Shown: piece by piece, positions 25,564 through 34,048 of the stretch
Numbering within the stretch: position 1 is the first letter of the stretch
Layout: every line of letters begins with the position of its first letter
Assembly: GCF_001905545.1 (NCBI RefSeq)
Contig: NZ_LIPD01000001.1
Location: 455,538-519,537 of the forward strand
Origin: Streptomyces sp. CB02056
GTDB lineage: Bacteria; Actinomycetota; Actinomycetes; Streptomycetales; Streptomycetaceae
Direction: 5' to 3'
DNA length: 64,000 bases
Position numbers and translations under genes: made by a program
The notes under the pieces: generated by a model
What the model was told of the DNA's origin: nothing
The model's input: the letters and a program-made list of their open reading frames with translations, nothing else
The model's database searches: none

Positions 25564-26151
25564 TCAGCCAACGGCTGGCTTGACGGTCAGCACCTGACCG
25601 GCCACCACCAGCAGGACCCGCTCGGAGGCGTCCGCCACGGCCATGTTGAGCCGGCCCAGGGTGTCGCGGAAGCGGCGGCCCGCGGCGGTGGCCGGGACGA
25701 CGCCCATGCCGACCTCGTTGCTCACCGCGACGGCGGTCCGTCCGGTGGCCGCCCAGGCCCGCGCCAGCGCCTCGCAGCGGCGCTGCACGGCGGCCTCGCC
25801 GCCGGCCGCCCAGACCTCGTCGTCCCAGGCGCCGCACTCGTCCATCACGGCGGTCAGCCACAGGGCGAGGCAGTCGACCAGCACCGGTGCCGGGTCGGCC
25901 GGGTCGGCCAGCACGGCCTCCAGGTCGCAGGTCTCGGCGGTGCGCCAGCTCGCCGGCCGGCGCTCCCGGTGCAGCGCGACCCGCTGGGCCCACTCGGCGT
26001 CGCCGTCGCGGGTGCCGCCGGTGGCCACGTACAGGACGTCCGGACGGTCGGCGAGCAGCTGCTCGGCGCGGGTGGACTTGCCGGAGCGGGCGCCGCCGAG
26101 CAGCAGGGTGCGGGGCAGCGGGGGACGGGTGGGCTCGGATCGGGTCGCCAT
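25564..26151 (-). CDS. cobU: Bifunctional adenosylcobinamide kinase / adenosylcobinamide-phosphate guanylyltransferase
   Basis: Phosphorylates adenosylcobinamide and then adds GMP, feeding CobS. It has 195 residues. The P-loop LLLGGARSGKSTRAEQLL lies near the N-terminus, followed by VLYVATGGTRDGD, the guanylylation-region histidine in RVALHRERRP, and VDCLALWLTAVM and VSNEVGMGVVPATAAGRRFRD, all typical of CobU. The ATG at 26151 has AGGA 8 nt upstream; another in-frame ATG at 26160 has no spacing for a ribosome site. The order cobU-cobT-cobS matches the biochemical route. Confidence 0.95.
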   Translation of the reverse strand: MATRSEPTRPPLPRTLLLGGARSGKSTRAEQLLADRPDVLYVATGGTRDGDAEWAQRVALHRERRPASWRTAETCDLEAVLADPADPAPVLVDCLALWLTAVMDECGAWDDEVWAAGGEAAVQRRCEALARAWAATGRTAVAVSNEVGMGVVPATAAGRRFRDTLGRLNMAVADASERVLLVVAGQVLTVKPAVG

Positions 26152-26247
26152 GCCGTCCATCCTGCCGGAGCAGGCATACGGAAGATCGGGCCGGGCAGGC
26201 TATGGTGCGCAGCAACACAGGCAGCGTGGTCAGTGGGAGGAGCCGGC

Positions 26248-26448
26248 ATGGTCTGGACGTGGCGGTACGAGAAGGCGGACGGCAGTGCGGTGACGCCGGG
26301 CGCCGGCCAGGAGGAGTTCGCCGGCCAGGGGGACGCCGAGACCTGGATCGGGGAGACCTGGAAGCAGCTCGCGGAGGACGGTGTGGACACCGCGGTGCTG
26401 CTGGAGGACGACCGGGTCGTCTACTCGATGAGCCTGGGCGAGGAGTAG
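26248..26448 (+). CDS. Small conserved hypothetical protein (66 aa)
   Basis: An acidic 66-residue protein, MVWTWRYEKADGS at the start and VVYSMSLGEE at the end, with a predicted alpha/beta pattern (GETWKQLAEDGVDTAVLLEDD). A near-perfect ribosome site GGGAGGAG sits 5-6 nt before the ATG, which is strong evidence for translation. It is in opposite orientation to the cob genes and the methyltransferase. I recognise it as a type commonly found in Streptomyces but know no function; no catalytic motif is visible. Confidence 0.85.
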   Translation: MVWTWRYEKADGSAVTPGAGQEEFAGQGDAETWIGETWKQLAEDGVDTAVLLEDDRVVYSMSLGEE

Positions 26449-26478
26449 CGCGGACGGGGTGGAGCGGCCGCGGCGCGG

Positions 26479-27402
26479 CTACTTCGCCCCGATCACGTGC
26501 AGGAGCGCGGCGACCTGCCGGTACGGGTCGGTGCGGCCGGCCCGGTCCTCGGCTTCCAGGAGCTGGGCCAGCTGCCGCCCGTCCACCGGCGGGGCCGCGT
26601 CGTCCGGGGCGCTGTCGGTGAAGACCCGCACGCCGTACCAGTGCCGCAGCGGGACGGACACCTCGGAGAGGGTGACGGTGAGGTCGGCGAGCCGGTCGGC
26701 CCGTGCGGCCAGTCCGAGCCGGTTGTAGTACCGGTCGCTCTCGAAGGCGTGCAGGGCGGCCCGCCAGTCCCCGGCGGCGGCCGGCCGCAGGGCGAGCGCG
26801 TCGCGGTTGCGGACCAGCAGCGAGAGCAGCCCCCCGGGCGCCAGCAGCCGGGCCAGCGAGGCGATCATCGGGTCCGGGTCGGGCAGGTACATCAGGACGC
26901 CGTGGCAGAGCACCACGTCGAAGCTGCGCGGGCCGAACCAGCGCCCGCACTGGTGGCCGTCGCCGCTGAGCAGCTGCATCCGGCCGCGGACCTCCGGCGG
27001 CTCCTCGGCGAGCGCCCCCTGGGCGACGCCGAGCGCGACCGGGTCCGAGTCGATCCCGGTGACGTAGTGGCCGGCCCGGGCCAGCCGCAGGGCCTGGGTG
27101 CCCTGGCCGCAGCCGATGTCGAGGACGCGCTGCCCGCTGCGGCCGGCCAGCTGTTCGGCGAGCTGGCGGGCGACGAGCTCCTGGCGGACGAAGTTGCGCA
27201 GCCCGCCGAGCCGGTCCAGCCAGGCGCCGGTGCCGCCCGCGAAGGAGCCGCTGCGCGAGGGCAGCCGGCGCTCCTGGGCGAGGCGGTCGTGGCCGCCGTC
27301 GCCCTGCCCCGGAAGCGCGCCGCCCTGCCCGGGGAGTGCGTAGAGGCCGGGCCCCTCCCAGGAGGGCGGGGCCCAGCCGGAGCCGACCGGTTCGGCGGTC
27401 AG
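26479..27402 (-). CDS. SAM-dependent class I methyltransferase, probable CTG start
   Basis: A 307-residue methyltransferase. Reading the minus strand in this frame gives motif I VLDIGCGQGTQALRLA, then GIDSDPVALGVAQ, FDVVLCHGVLMYL and LLAPGGLLSLLVRN, typical of SmtA/CmoA-like class I enzymes. The first in-frame ATG (26979) lies after motif I, and no ATG, GTG or TTG lies upstream in the open frame. A CTG at 27402 overlaps the DUF3043 stop as CTGA and has GGGGAG 5 nt upstream. The product would begin LTAEPVGSGWAPPSWEGPG. It is translationally coupled to DUF3043. The substrate is unknown. Confidence 0.85.
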   Translation of the reverse strand: MTAEPVGSGWAPPSWEGPGLYALPGQGGALPGQGDGGHDRLAQERRLPSRSGSFAGGTGAWLDRLGGLRNFVRQELVARQLAEQLAGRSGQRVLDIGCGQGTQALRLARAGHYVTGIDSDPVALGVAQGALAEEPPEVRGRMQLLSGDGHQCGRWFGPRSFDVVLCHGVLMYLPDPDPMIASLARLLAPGGLLSLLVRNRDALALRPAAAGDWRAALHAFESDRYYNRLGLAARADRLADLTVTLSEVSVPLRHWYGVRVFTDSAPDDAAPPVDGRQLAQLLEAEDRAGRTDPYRQVAALLHVIGAK

Positions 27403-27998
27403 GGCTTCTCCCCGCGCCGCACCTGCGGCTTGGGCAGGCGCAGCCGGCGCATCTGGAGGGTGCGCATGATGCCGTACGCGACGGCGCCGCGGGTGTTCTG
27501 GTCGGCGAAGCGCTCGGCCAGCTGCTTGCGCAGGCCGAAGCCGAGGCGGACGAAGTCCAGGATCACCAGCACGAAGAACAGCAGGAACAGCAGCGTGGAG
27601 AGCAGCTGGAGCGCCGGCACCTTGACGATGCTGAGCACCAGGATGACCACGGCGGCCGGCAGGAAGAACTCGGCCAGCGACCAGCGGGAGTCCACGTAGT
27701 CGCGGGCGAACTTGCGCACCGGGCCCTTGTCACGGGCCGGCAGGTGGCGCTCGTCGCCGTTCATCAGCGCCTGGCGCTGCTTCTCGCGCTCGGCGCGCAT
27801 CCGCTCGCGCCCCTGGCGGGCGGCCTCCTTGCGGTCCTTGGGCACGGTCACCCGGGTACGCCGGTTGGCCTCGGCCTCACTGCGCTTGGGGGTGGGGCGG
27901 CCCTTCTTGGCCTGCGGATCGCGGGCCTGGGTCGTCTCGTCCTGCTTCTCCAGCACGGTGGCGGAGGCGGCGGCATCATCTGAACGGCGTCGGAACAC
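27399..27998 (-). CDS. DUF3043 membrane protein
   Basis: A 199-residue protein. The GTG at 27998 gives the family's usual start (VFRRRSDD). A charged, basic segment with RPTPKRSEAEANRR and KDRKEAARQGRERMRAEREKQRQAL follows, then YVDSRWSLAEFFLPAAVV leading into two membrane helices (about residues 120-165). The C-terminal part is conserved: FADQNTRGAVAYGIMRTLQMRRLRLPKPQV. DUF3043 is an actinobacterial family of unknown role. It overlaps the methyltransferase by 4 bp and is divergent from pspA. The 301-bp gap 27999-28299 holds the two promoters but no motif I recognise. Confidence 0.9.
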   Translation of the reverse strand: MFRRRSDDAAASATVLEKQDETTQARDPQAKKGRPTPKRSEAEANRRTRVTVPKDRKEAARQGRERMRAEREKQRQALMNGDERHLPARDKGPVRKFARDYVDSRWSLAEFFLPAAVVILVLSIVKVPALQLLSTLLFLLFFVLVILDFVRLGFGLRKQLAERFADQNTRGAVAYGIMRTLQMRRLRLPKPQVRRGEKP

Positions 27999-28299
27999 AC
28001 CACCAGCGTACGGGGTGCGACGCGGCTTCCACGGGCGCCCTCGGAACCGAACACATATCGATACCGCCAGGTCGCCGTCCGAAGCGGGTTTCCCGGGCCC
28101 TTCCCGTAGGGGATCAGTCGGATGGACGATGGGGGGGATGAGGGGCGGATCCACCCGGGGGAGGAGGAAACGCCACTGGTCGCTGTAGCAGTCTTGTTGC
28201 AGGCAGGTGCACTGCGGCGAAGGGCTCGCTGCACATACACTCGTCGTGTCTGGTAACGAGATAGAGACCGCAGGCCGGAGAAGGGGGCACCCGAGGCCC

Positions 28300-29103
28300 A
28301 TGAGCGACGGAATCATGAAGCGTATGGGGCTGATCTTCCGCTCCAAGGCGAACAAGGCCTTGGATCGGGCGGAGGATCCGCGTGAGACGCTTGACTACTC
28401 CTACCAGAAGCAGCTTGAGCTGCTCCAGAAGGTACGGCGTGGTGTCGCGGATGTCGCGACCTCGCGCAAGCGGCTCGAACTCCAGCTGACGCAGCTCCAG
28501 CAGCAGTCGGCGAAGTACGAGGACCAGGGCCGCAAGGCGCTGTCGCTCGGCCGGGAGGACCTCGCCCGCGAGGCGCTGACCCGCAAGGCCAACATGCAGT
28601 CGCAGATCAACGACCTGGAGACGCAGTACCAGCAGCTCCAGGCCGAGGAGGAGAAGCTCACCCTCGCCTCCCAGCGACTTCAGGCCAAGGTGGACGCCTT
28701 CCGCACCAAGAAGGAGACCATCAAGGCGACGTACACCGCCGCCCAGGCGCAGACCCGCATCGCCGAGTCCTTCTCCGGGATCTCGGAGGAGATGGGCGAC
28801 GTCGGCCTGGCGATCCAGCGTGCCGAGGACAAGACCGCCCAGATGCAGGCCCGGGCGGGCGCGATCGACGAGCTGCTGGCCTCCGGTGCGCTCGACGACG
28901 CGAGCGGTCTCGGCCGCAAGGACGACATCGAGGCCGAGCTGGAGCGGGTGGCCGGCGGTTCCGACGTCGAGCTGGAGCTGGCCCGGATGAAGGCCGAGCT
29001 CTCCGGTCCCTCCTCGGCCGGCCCCGCCGCGATCGAGCAGGGCAAGCAGGACGTCCAGCCGCAGCCGCAGCAGGACACCCCGCGCATCAACTACAACAAG
29101 TGA
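28300..29103 (+). CDS. pspA: PspA/IM30 (Vipp1) family membrane-stress protein
   Basis: A 267-residue protein, almost entirely coiled coil, which in the family assembles into ESCRT-III-like rods or rings on stressed membranes. The start MSDGIMKRMGLIFRSKANKAL carries the amphipathic N-terminal helix, followed by DPRETLDYSYQKQLELLQKVR and a long heptad pattern to about residue 215. A glutamine/proline-rich tail ends in NYNK. The ATG at 28300 is chosen from the conserved N-terminus; an internal ATG at 28315 is less likely. The next gene is pspAA; no pspB or pspC is nearby. Confidence 0.95.
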   Translation: MSDGIMKRMGLIFRSKANKALDRAEDPRETLDYSYQKQLELLQKVRRGVADVATSRKRLELQLTQLQQQSAKYEDQGRKALSLGREDLAREALTRKANMQSQINDLETQYQQLQAEEEKLTLASQRLQAKVDAFRTKKETIKATYTAAQAQTRIAESFSGISEEMGDVGLAIQRAEDKTAQMQARAGAIDELLASGALDDASGLGRKDDIEAELERVAGGSDVELELARMKAELSGPSSAGPAAIEQGKQDVQPQPQQDTPRINYNK

Positions 29104-29140
29104 TCTGAGCTCGACCCCACGAACCAGGGAGACGCACGGC

Positions 29141-29434
29141 ATGATCATGAGGGTCATGGGTGAGGGGCAGTACGAGGTGGGCGACGACCACCTGAACCTG
29201 CTCAACGAGCTCGACGCCGAGCTCGTCACCGCAGTGGAGTCGGGGGACGAGGCGCTCTTCCGTGAGGCCTACGGCAAGCTCATCGAGGCGGTGAAGCAGT
29301 ACGGCACCCCGGTGCCGCTGGATTCGCTGGAGCCGTCCGAGCTGATCCTGCCGAGCGCCGACGCGACGATCGACGAGGTCCGCGAGCTGCTGATGGCCGA
29401 CGGCGAGGGCGTGATCCCGGGCTTCCCGGAGTAG
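29141..29434 (+). CDS. pspAA: PspA-associated protein PspAA
   Basis: A 97-residue acidic protein (MIMRVMGEGQYEVGDDHLNLLNELD...) with the two-helix DxELxxAVESGDEALFREAYGKL unit, conserved directly behind pspA in actinobacteria. It is thought to work with PspA in the envelope-stress response; its precise role is not established. The ribosome site AGGGAG is 9 nt before the ATG, 37 bp after the pspA stop, so it is one operon. A strong terminator follows. Confidence 0.9.
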   Translation: MIMRVMGEGQYEVGDDHLNLLNELDAELVTAVESGDEALFREAYGKLIEAVKQYGTPVPLDSLEPSELILPSADATIDEVRELLMADGEGVIPGFPE

Positions 29435-29456
29435 GGCCGCGGCCGCTGCCAGACGA

Positions 29457-29495
29457 AAGGGCGGGCCCCCTCCACCACGGAGGGGGCCCGCCCTT
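29457..29495. terminator. Strong hairpin between pspAA and nadA (convergent)
   Basis: Two perfectly complementary 17-nt arms (AAGGGCGGGCCCCCTCC and its complement) with an ACCAC loop. Confidence 0.88.
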
Positions 29496-29515
29496 CGGCT
29501 GTTGTCCGCGGACGG

Positions 29516-30700
29516 CTACGGCAGGGCCAGCATCCGGTCCAGCGCCGCCTTGGCGTACGTCTCGGTCTCCGGGTCGACGGTGATCACGTTCGGCACCCGG
29601 CCCTCGACCAGCGACTCCAGCGCCCAGACCAGGTGCGGCAGGTCGATCCGGTTCATGGTCGAGCAGAAGCAGACCGCCCGGTCCAGGAAGACGATCTCCT
29701 TGTCCGGGTGCGCCTTGGCCAGGCGGCGGACCAGGTTCAGCTCGGTGCCGATGGCCCACTTGGAGCCGGGCTCGGCGGCGTCCAGCGCCTTGATGATGTA
29801 CTCGGTCGAGCCCACCATGTCGGCGGCCGCGACGACCTCGTGCTTGCACTCGGGGTGCACCAGGACGTTCACGCCGGGGATCCGCTCGCGGACGTCGTTC
29901 ACCGAGTCCAGGCTGAACCGGCCGTGCACCGAGCAGTGGCCGCGCCAGAGGATCATCTTGGCGTCCCGCAGCTGCTCGGCGGTCAGGCCGCCGTTCGGCC
30001 GGTGCGGGTTGTAGACGACGCAGTCGTCCAGCGAGAAGCCCATGTCCCGTACGGCGGTGTTGCGGCCGAGGTGCTGGTCGGGCAGGAAGAGCACCTTCTG
30101 CCCCTGCTCGAAGGCCCACTCCAGGGCGCGCTTGGCGTTGGAGGAGGTGCAGATGAGGCCGCCGTGCCGGCCGGTGAAGGCCTTGATGTCGGCGGAGGAG
30201 TTCATGTACGAGACCGGGACGGTGACGTCGGCTATGCCGGCGTCCGTCAGCGCGTCCCAGCACTCGGCGACCTGCTCGGCGGTGGCCATGTCGGCCATCG
30301 AGCAGCCGGCCGCGAGGTCCGGCAGGACGACCTGCTGGCGGTCGCTGGTGAGGATGTCCGCGGACTCGGCCATGAAGTGCACGCCGCAGAAGACGATGTA
30401 CTCGGCCTCGGGGCGGGCGGCCGCGTCGCGGGCGAGCTTGAAGGAGTCGCCGGTGACGTCGGCGAACTCGATCACCTCGTCGCGCTGGTAGTGGTGGCCG
30501 AGGATGAAGACGCGGTCGCCGAGCGCGGTCTTGGCCGCGCGGGCGCGCTCGACGAGGTGGGGGTCGGAGGCCGGGGGGAGGTCACCGGGGCATTCGACGC
30601 CGCGCTCGCTGTTCGGGTCGGCCTCGCGGCCGAGCAGCAGCAGAGCGAGCGGCGTCGGAGTGGGGTCGACGCCGTGGGTCTCGGTGATGGTGGTGGTCAC
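29516..30700 (-). CDS. nadA: Quinolinate synthase A
   Basis: A [4Fe-4S] enzyme that condenses iminoaspartate with dihydroxyacetone phosphate to quinolinate in de novo NAD synthesis. It has 394 residues, the long NadA form. Cluster cysteines are in YIVFCGVHFMAES, in VHPECKHEV and in AVCFCSTMNRIDL; substrate motifs are LGHHYQRDEV and YMNSSADIKA. The GTG at 30700 has GAAGGG 9 nt upstream. nadB and nadC are not adjacent. A 9-bp inverted repeat flanks a TAGAAT -10-like box upstream, suggesting repression. Fe-S delivery (erpA, desulfurase fusion) is encoded nearby. Confidence 0.97.
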   Translation of the reverse strand: MTTTITETHGVDPTPTPLALLLLGREADPNSERGVECPGDLPPASDPHLVERARAAKTALGDRVFILGHHYQRDEVIEFADVTGDSFKLARDAAARPEAEYIVFCGVHFMAESADILTSDRQQVVLPDLAAGCSMADMATAEQVAECWDALTDAGIADVTVPVSYMNSSADIKAFTGRHGGLICTSSNAKRALEWAFEQGQKVLFLPDQHLGRNTAVRDMGFSLDDCVVYNPHRPNGGLTAEQLRDAKMILWRGHCSVHGRFSLDSVNDVRERIPGVNVLVHPECKHEVVAAADMVGSTEYIIKALDAAEPGSKWAIGTELNLVRRLAKAHPDKEIVFLDRAVCFCSTMNRIDLPHLVWALESLVEGRVPNVITVDPETETYAKAALDRMLALP

Positions 30701-30752
30701 GGGCGGGTGCCCTTCTGTGCGGCCGAGCTAGCGGTGGGGCCTTTTCGTCTAA

Positions 30753-30785
30753 CTGACGCTATCTATTCTAACCGCTTAGCGTCAG
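30753..30785 (-). promoter_or_regulatory. Inverted repeat flanking a -10 box upstream of nadA
   Basis: The arms CTGACGCTA (30753-30761) and TAGCGTCAG (30777-30785) are perfectly complementary with a 15-bp spacer. On the minus strand the spacer contains TAGAAT (30770-30765), matching the streptomycete -10 consensus TAGRRT. A repressor bound here would cover the promoter. An NAD-pathway repressor such as NrtR is a possible binder, but I cannot assign it. Confidence 0.6.
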
Positions 30786-30891
30786 AGTGACGATGGCCAT
30801 CCTGTCGATGTGACGAGAACCGCTCGTCGAATCGGATGCTTCCGGGCGTGGCCGAATCGATACTTCGAAGCCGACGGGTATGGCTGAGCCC

Positions 30892-31815
30892 ATGAAAGCA
30901 ATCGCGATCAACCGCTACGGCGGCCCCGAGGTGGTCGAGTACACCGACCTGCCCGACCCCAAGGTCGGGCCCGACTCCGTACTGGTCGAGGTCCGGGCAG
31001 CCGGGGTGAACCCGGTGGACTGGAAGGTCCGGGACGGCGCCCTGGACGGCATCCTCGACGCGCACTTCCCGCTGGTCATGGGCTGGGACGTGGCCGGCGT
31101 GGTCCGCGCGGTCGGCGGCGGGATCACCGAGTTCGCCCCGGGCGACGAGGTGTACGGCTACGTCCGCAAGGACGCCGTCGAGCACGGCACCTACGCCGAA
31201 CTGGTCTCCGCCCCGGTCCGCACCCTGGCCCGCAAGCCGGCCGCGCTGGACTGGGCGCAGGCCGGCGGCCTGCCGCTGGCCGGGCTCACCGCCCTGCAGG
31301 GCCTGCGGGCGCTGCGCCTCGCCGAGGGGGAGACCGTCCTGGTGCACGCCGCCGCGGGCGGGGTCGGCCACCTGGCGGTGCAGGTGGCCCGGGCCCGCGG
31401 TGCCCGGGTGATCGGCACCGCGGCCGAGCGCAACCACGACTTCCTGCGCGGCCTCGGCGCCGAGCCGGTGGTGTACGGCGAGGGCCTGGCCGACCGGGTC
31501 CGCGCGCTCGCCCCCGACGGGGTGGACGCCGCCCTCGACCTGGTCGGCCACGGCGCCGTCCAGCTCTCGGCCGGCCTGGTGGCGGACCCGGGCCGGATCG
31601 CCTCGATCACCGACTACGGGGTCAAGGCGCTCGGCGGCCGGTACGTCTGGGTCCGTCCGGACGCCGACGACCTCGCCGAGCTGGCCGCGCTCGCCGACGA
31701 CGGCCGGCTGACCGTCACCGTCGCCTCCACCTTCCCGTTGGCCCAGGCCGCCTCCGCCCAGGCGCTCAGCGCCGAGGGCCGTACCCGGGGGAAGATCGTG
31801 CTGCTCGTCCCGTGA
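30892..31815 (+). CDS. NADP-dependent quinone oxidoreductase-like (zinc-independent MDR)
   Basis: A 307-residue medium-chain reductase. The N-terminal GroES-like part has MKAIAINRYGGPEVVEY and VRAAGVNPVDWKVRDG. A cofactor-binding part has VLVHAAAGGVGHLAVQVARARGARVIG, the AxxGVG nucleotide loop of quinone reductases. The zinc ligands of alcohol dehydrogenases are absent. I take the ATG at 30892 because it gives the family's usual N-terminus; an ATG four codons upstream (30880) is possible. It is divergent from nadA. The substrate, probably a quinone or enone, is not known. Confidence 0.88.
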   Translation: MKAIAINRYGGPEVVEYTDLPDPKVGPDSVLVEVRAAGVNPVDWKVRDGALDGILDAHFPLVMGWDVAGVVRAVGGGITEFAPGDEVYGYVRKDAVEHGTYAELVSAPVRTLARKPAALDWAQAGGLPLAGLTALQGLRALRLAEGETVLVHAAAGGVGHLAVQVARARGARVIGTAAERNHDFLRGLGAEPVVYGEGLADRVRALAPDGVDAALDLVGHGAVQLSAGLVADPGRIASITDYGVKALGGRYVWVRPDADDLAELAALADDGRLTVTVASTFPLAQAASAQALSAEGRTRGKIVLLVP

Positions 31816-31954
31816 CGGCCGCCCGCCCGTCATCCGACGGCGGTGAACTCGTCCAGGTCATCCGCCAGAATGGTGGCGAACCGTTTCGGCAGTGGCAGCC
31901 CACCGCCGGAGCGCCCCGCCGAACCCCCCGTACGACCCGTGGAGCCCCTCACCC

Positions 31955-32419
31955 ATGACCAGCAGCCGAGCGCACGAGGTGGTCGGGGCCGACCTGGACG
32001 AGACCGACCGGCTCCTGCTCGCCCGGCTCGGCAGCGACGGCCGCGCCTCGTACGCCGAGATCGGGCTGCAGGTGAACCTCTCCGCCACCGCCGTGCGCCG
32101 GCGGATCGACCGGCTGCGGGCGCGCGGCGTGGTGCGGGGCTTCACCGTGGTGCTCGACCCGTCCGTGCTGGGCTGGCAGACCGAGGCCTTCGTCGAGGTC
32201 TACTGCCGCGAGCGCACCGCCCCCGAGGAGATCCTCGCCAGCCTGCGGCAGTTCCCCGAGGTGGTCGCCGCCTGGACGGTCACCGGCGACCCGGACGCCC
32301 TGGTGCACCTGCGGGCCGCCGACATGCGCCACCTGGAGGCCGTCATCGAGCGCATCCGGCGCGAGCCCGGAGTGCAGCGCAGCCGCTCCTCGGTGGTCCT
32401 CTCCCAGCTCATCGGCTGA
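31955..32419 (+). CDS. Lrp/AsnC family transcriptional regulator
   Basis: A 154-residue two-domain regulator. The N-terminal HTH (DLDETDRLLLARLGSDGRASYAEIG, then VNLSATAVRRRIDRLRARGVV) is followed by the RAM ligand domain (FTVVLDPSVLGW... TVTGDPDALVHLRAADM). Lrp proteins form octamers that sense amino acids. The ATG at 31955 has GGAG 12 nt upstream. It lies 199 bp ahead of a PLP-dependent decarboxylase, so control of amino-acid or amine metabolism by this protein is a reasonable inference. Confidence 0.93.
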   Translation: MTSSRAHEVVGADLDETDRLLLARLGSDGRASYAEIGLQVNLSATAVRRRIDRLRARGVVRGFTVVLDPSVLGWQTEAFVEVYCRERTAPEEILASLRQFPEVVAAWTVTGDPDALVHLRAADMRHLEAVIERIRREPGVQRSRSSVVLSQLIG

Positions 32420-32618
32420 CCGCCCGCCGGCCGCCCCCGGACCGTACGCAGGAATCCTGCGCGGACCCGCCCGAAGACGCCCGAAACCTGCCTGACCAGC
32501 CGCGTTCCGACGCGCGGGGAGGGCCCGGTGCTGCCTACGCTGATCACGTCCGGTCGTCGCGGTGAAGCGTCCCGCCGACCGGACGCCCCCCGACACCCCC
32601 ACGCCGAGAGGGACCGCC

Positions 32619-33986
32619 GTGTCCGCAGCACCCGACCGCATGCACCGGCCCGACAACGAGCTGGTCGACCTGGTTTTCGACTACATGCGGGAGCGGCTGC
32701 AGTACGACCCCGTCCCGCTCGACCACCCCGGTGACGGCGAGCACCTGCGCACCCAGCTGGCCGGCCTGCTGAACCAGGACGGCAACAACCCGGTCGACGT
32801 GCTCAAGCTCTACGACCACGAGCTGTCCCGGGCGGTCATCTCCGCCGACAGCCCCCGCTACCTGTCCTTCATCCCGTGCGCCCCGACCAAGGCCGCGCTG
32901 CTGTTCGACATGGTCGTCTCCTGCGCCTCCCTCCAGGGCATCTCCTGGCTGGAGGCGGCCGGCGCGATCGCCGCCGAGAACCAGGTGCTGCGCCTGATCG
33001 CCGACCGCGCGGGCCTGCCCCAGTCGGCCGGCGGCTGCTTCGTGTCCGGCGGCTCGGCGGGCAACCTCTCCGCCCTGGTGGTCGCCCGCGACACCGCCCG
33101 CCGCAAGCTGGGTGTCGGCCCGGAGGCCCGGCTGCGGATAGCCGTCGCCGACCAGGTGCACTCCTCGGTCAAGAACACCTTCAACATCATCGGCGTCGAG
33201 GCCTTCAAGGTCCCGACCGTCAACCGGCGCTTCACCGGCGAGGCGCTGCGCGCCGCCCTGGCCGCCGACCCGAACCCGGAGACGGTGATCGCCGTCGTCG
33301 GCACCGCCGGCACCACCAACGAGGGCATCGTCGACGACCTGGCCGGCCTGGCCGAGGTCGCCCGCGAGCGCGACCTCTGGTTCCACGTGGACGGCGCCTA
33401 CGGCGGCGCGGGCCTGTTCGCCCCCTCGGTGCGTGAGCGCTACAGCGGCATCGAGCACGCCGACTCCTTCGTGGTCGACCCGCACAAGTGGCTGTTCGCC
33501 CCCTTCGACTGCGCCGCGCTGATCTACCGCAACCCCCAGCTCGCCCGCGCCGTGCACACCCAGGACGCCTCCTACCTGGACGTCCTGCACACCGAGGGCG
33601 ACGAGTGGAACCCCACCGACTACGCCTACCACCTGACCCGGCGCGCCCGCGGCCTGCCGCTCTGGTTCTCGCTGGCCGTCCACGGCGTCCAGGCCTACAC
33701 CGACGCCATCGAGGCCGGCCTCACCCTGGCCCGGGAGACGGCCCAGCTGATCCGCGAGAGCGAGCACCTGGAGCTGCTGTTCGACCCGCAGCTCTCGGCG
33801 GTCTGCTTCAAGCGCAGGGGCTGGACCAACGACGACTACTACCGCTGGTCGCAGCAGCTGCTCGCGGACCAGATCGGCTTCGTCACCCCCACCGGCTGGG
33901 ACGGCGAGACGGTCGCCCGCTTCGCCTTCCTGCACCCGGGCACCACCATGGAGATGGTCAAGGAGATCCTGGACACCATGGTCTGA
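32619..33986 (+). CDS. Pyridoxal-dependent group II amino-acid decarboxylase
   Basis: A 455-residue fold-type I PLP enzyme. It has FVSGGSAGNLSALVVARDTARRK near residue 145, the PLP-stacking His in ADQVHSSVKN, the Asp-x-Ala motif HVDGAYGGAGLF, and the Schiff-base lysine in SFVVDPHKWLFAPFDC, as in aromatic-L-amino-acid and glutamate/DABA decarboxylases. The substrate cannot be fixed. The GTG at 32619 with AGAGGG 6 nt upstream is preferred to an upstream in-frame start at 32562. It follows an Lrp regulator in the same direction and ends in a 40-bp palindromic terminator. Confidence 0.92.
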   Translation: MSAAPDRMHRPDNELVDLVFDYMRERLQYDPVPLDHPGDGEHLRTQLAGLLNQDGNNPVDVLKLYDHELSRAVISADSPRYLSFIPCAPTKAALLFDMVVSCASLQGISWLEAAGAIAAENQVLRLIADRAGLPQSAGGCFVSGGSAGNLSALVVARDTARRKLGVGPEARLRIAVADQVHSSVKNTFNIIGVEAFKVPTVNRRFTGEALRAALAADPNPETVIAVVGTAGTTNEGIVDDLAGLAEVARERDLWFHVDGAYGGAGLFAPSVRERYSGIEHADSFVVDPHKWLFAPFDCAALIYRNPQLARAVHTQDASYLDVLHTEGDEWNPTDYAYHLTRRARGLPLWFSLAVHGVQAYTDAIEAGLTLARETAQLIRESEHLELLFDPQLSAVCFKRRGWTNDDYYRWSQQLLADQIGFVTPTGWDGETVARFAFLHPGTTMEMVKEILDTMV

Positions 33987-33999
33987 GCACCCTGACGTC

Positions 34000-34039
34000 C
34001 GTACGGCCCCCTCCGGAGCGCTCCGGAGGGGGCCGTACG
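34000..34039. terminator. 40-bp perfect palindrome after the decarboxylase gene
   Basis: Arms 34000-34019 and 34020-34039 are exactly complementary (left arm CGTACGGCCCCCTCCGGAGC) with no separate loop. It lies in the 62-bp gap between converging genes, so probably terminates both. Confidence 0.88.
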
Positions 34040-34048
34040 CGTGCCCGC

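Noticed and set aside
26479..26979. A 166-residue methyltransferase starting at the first in-frame ATG.
   Set aside because: It would lack SAM-binding motif I, which is encoded in frame immediately upstream.
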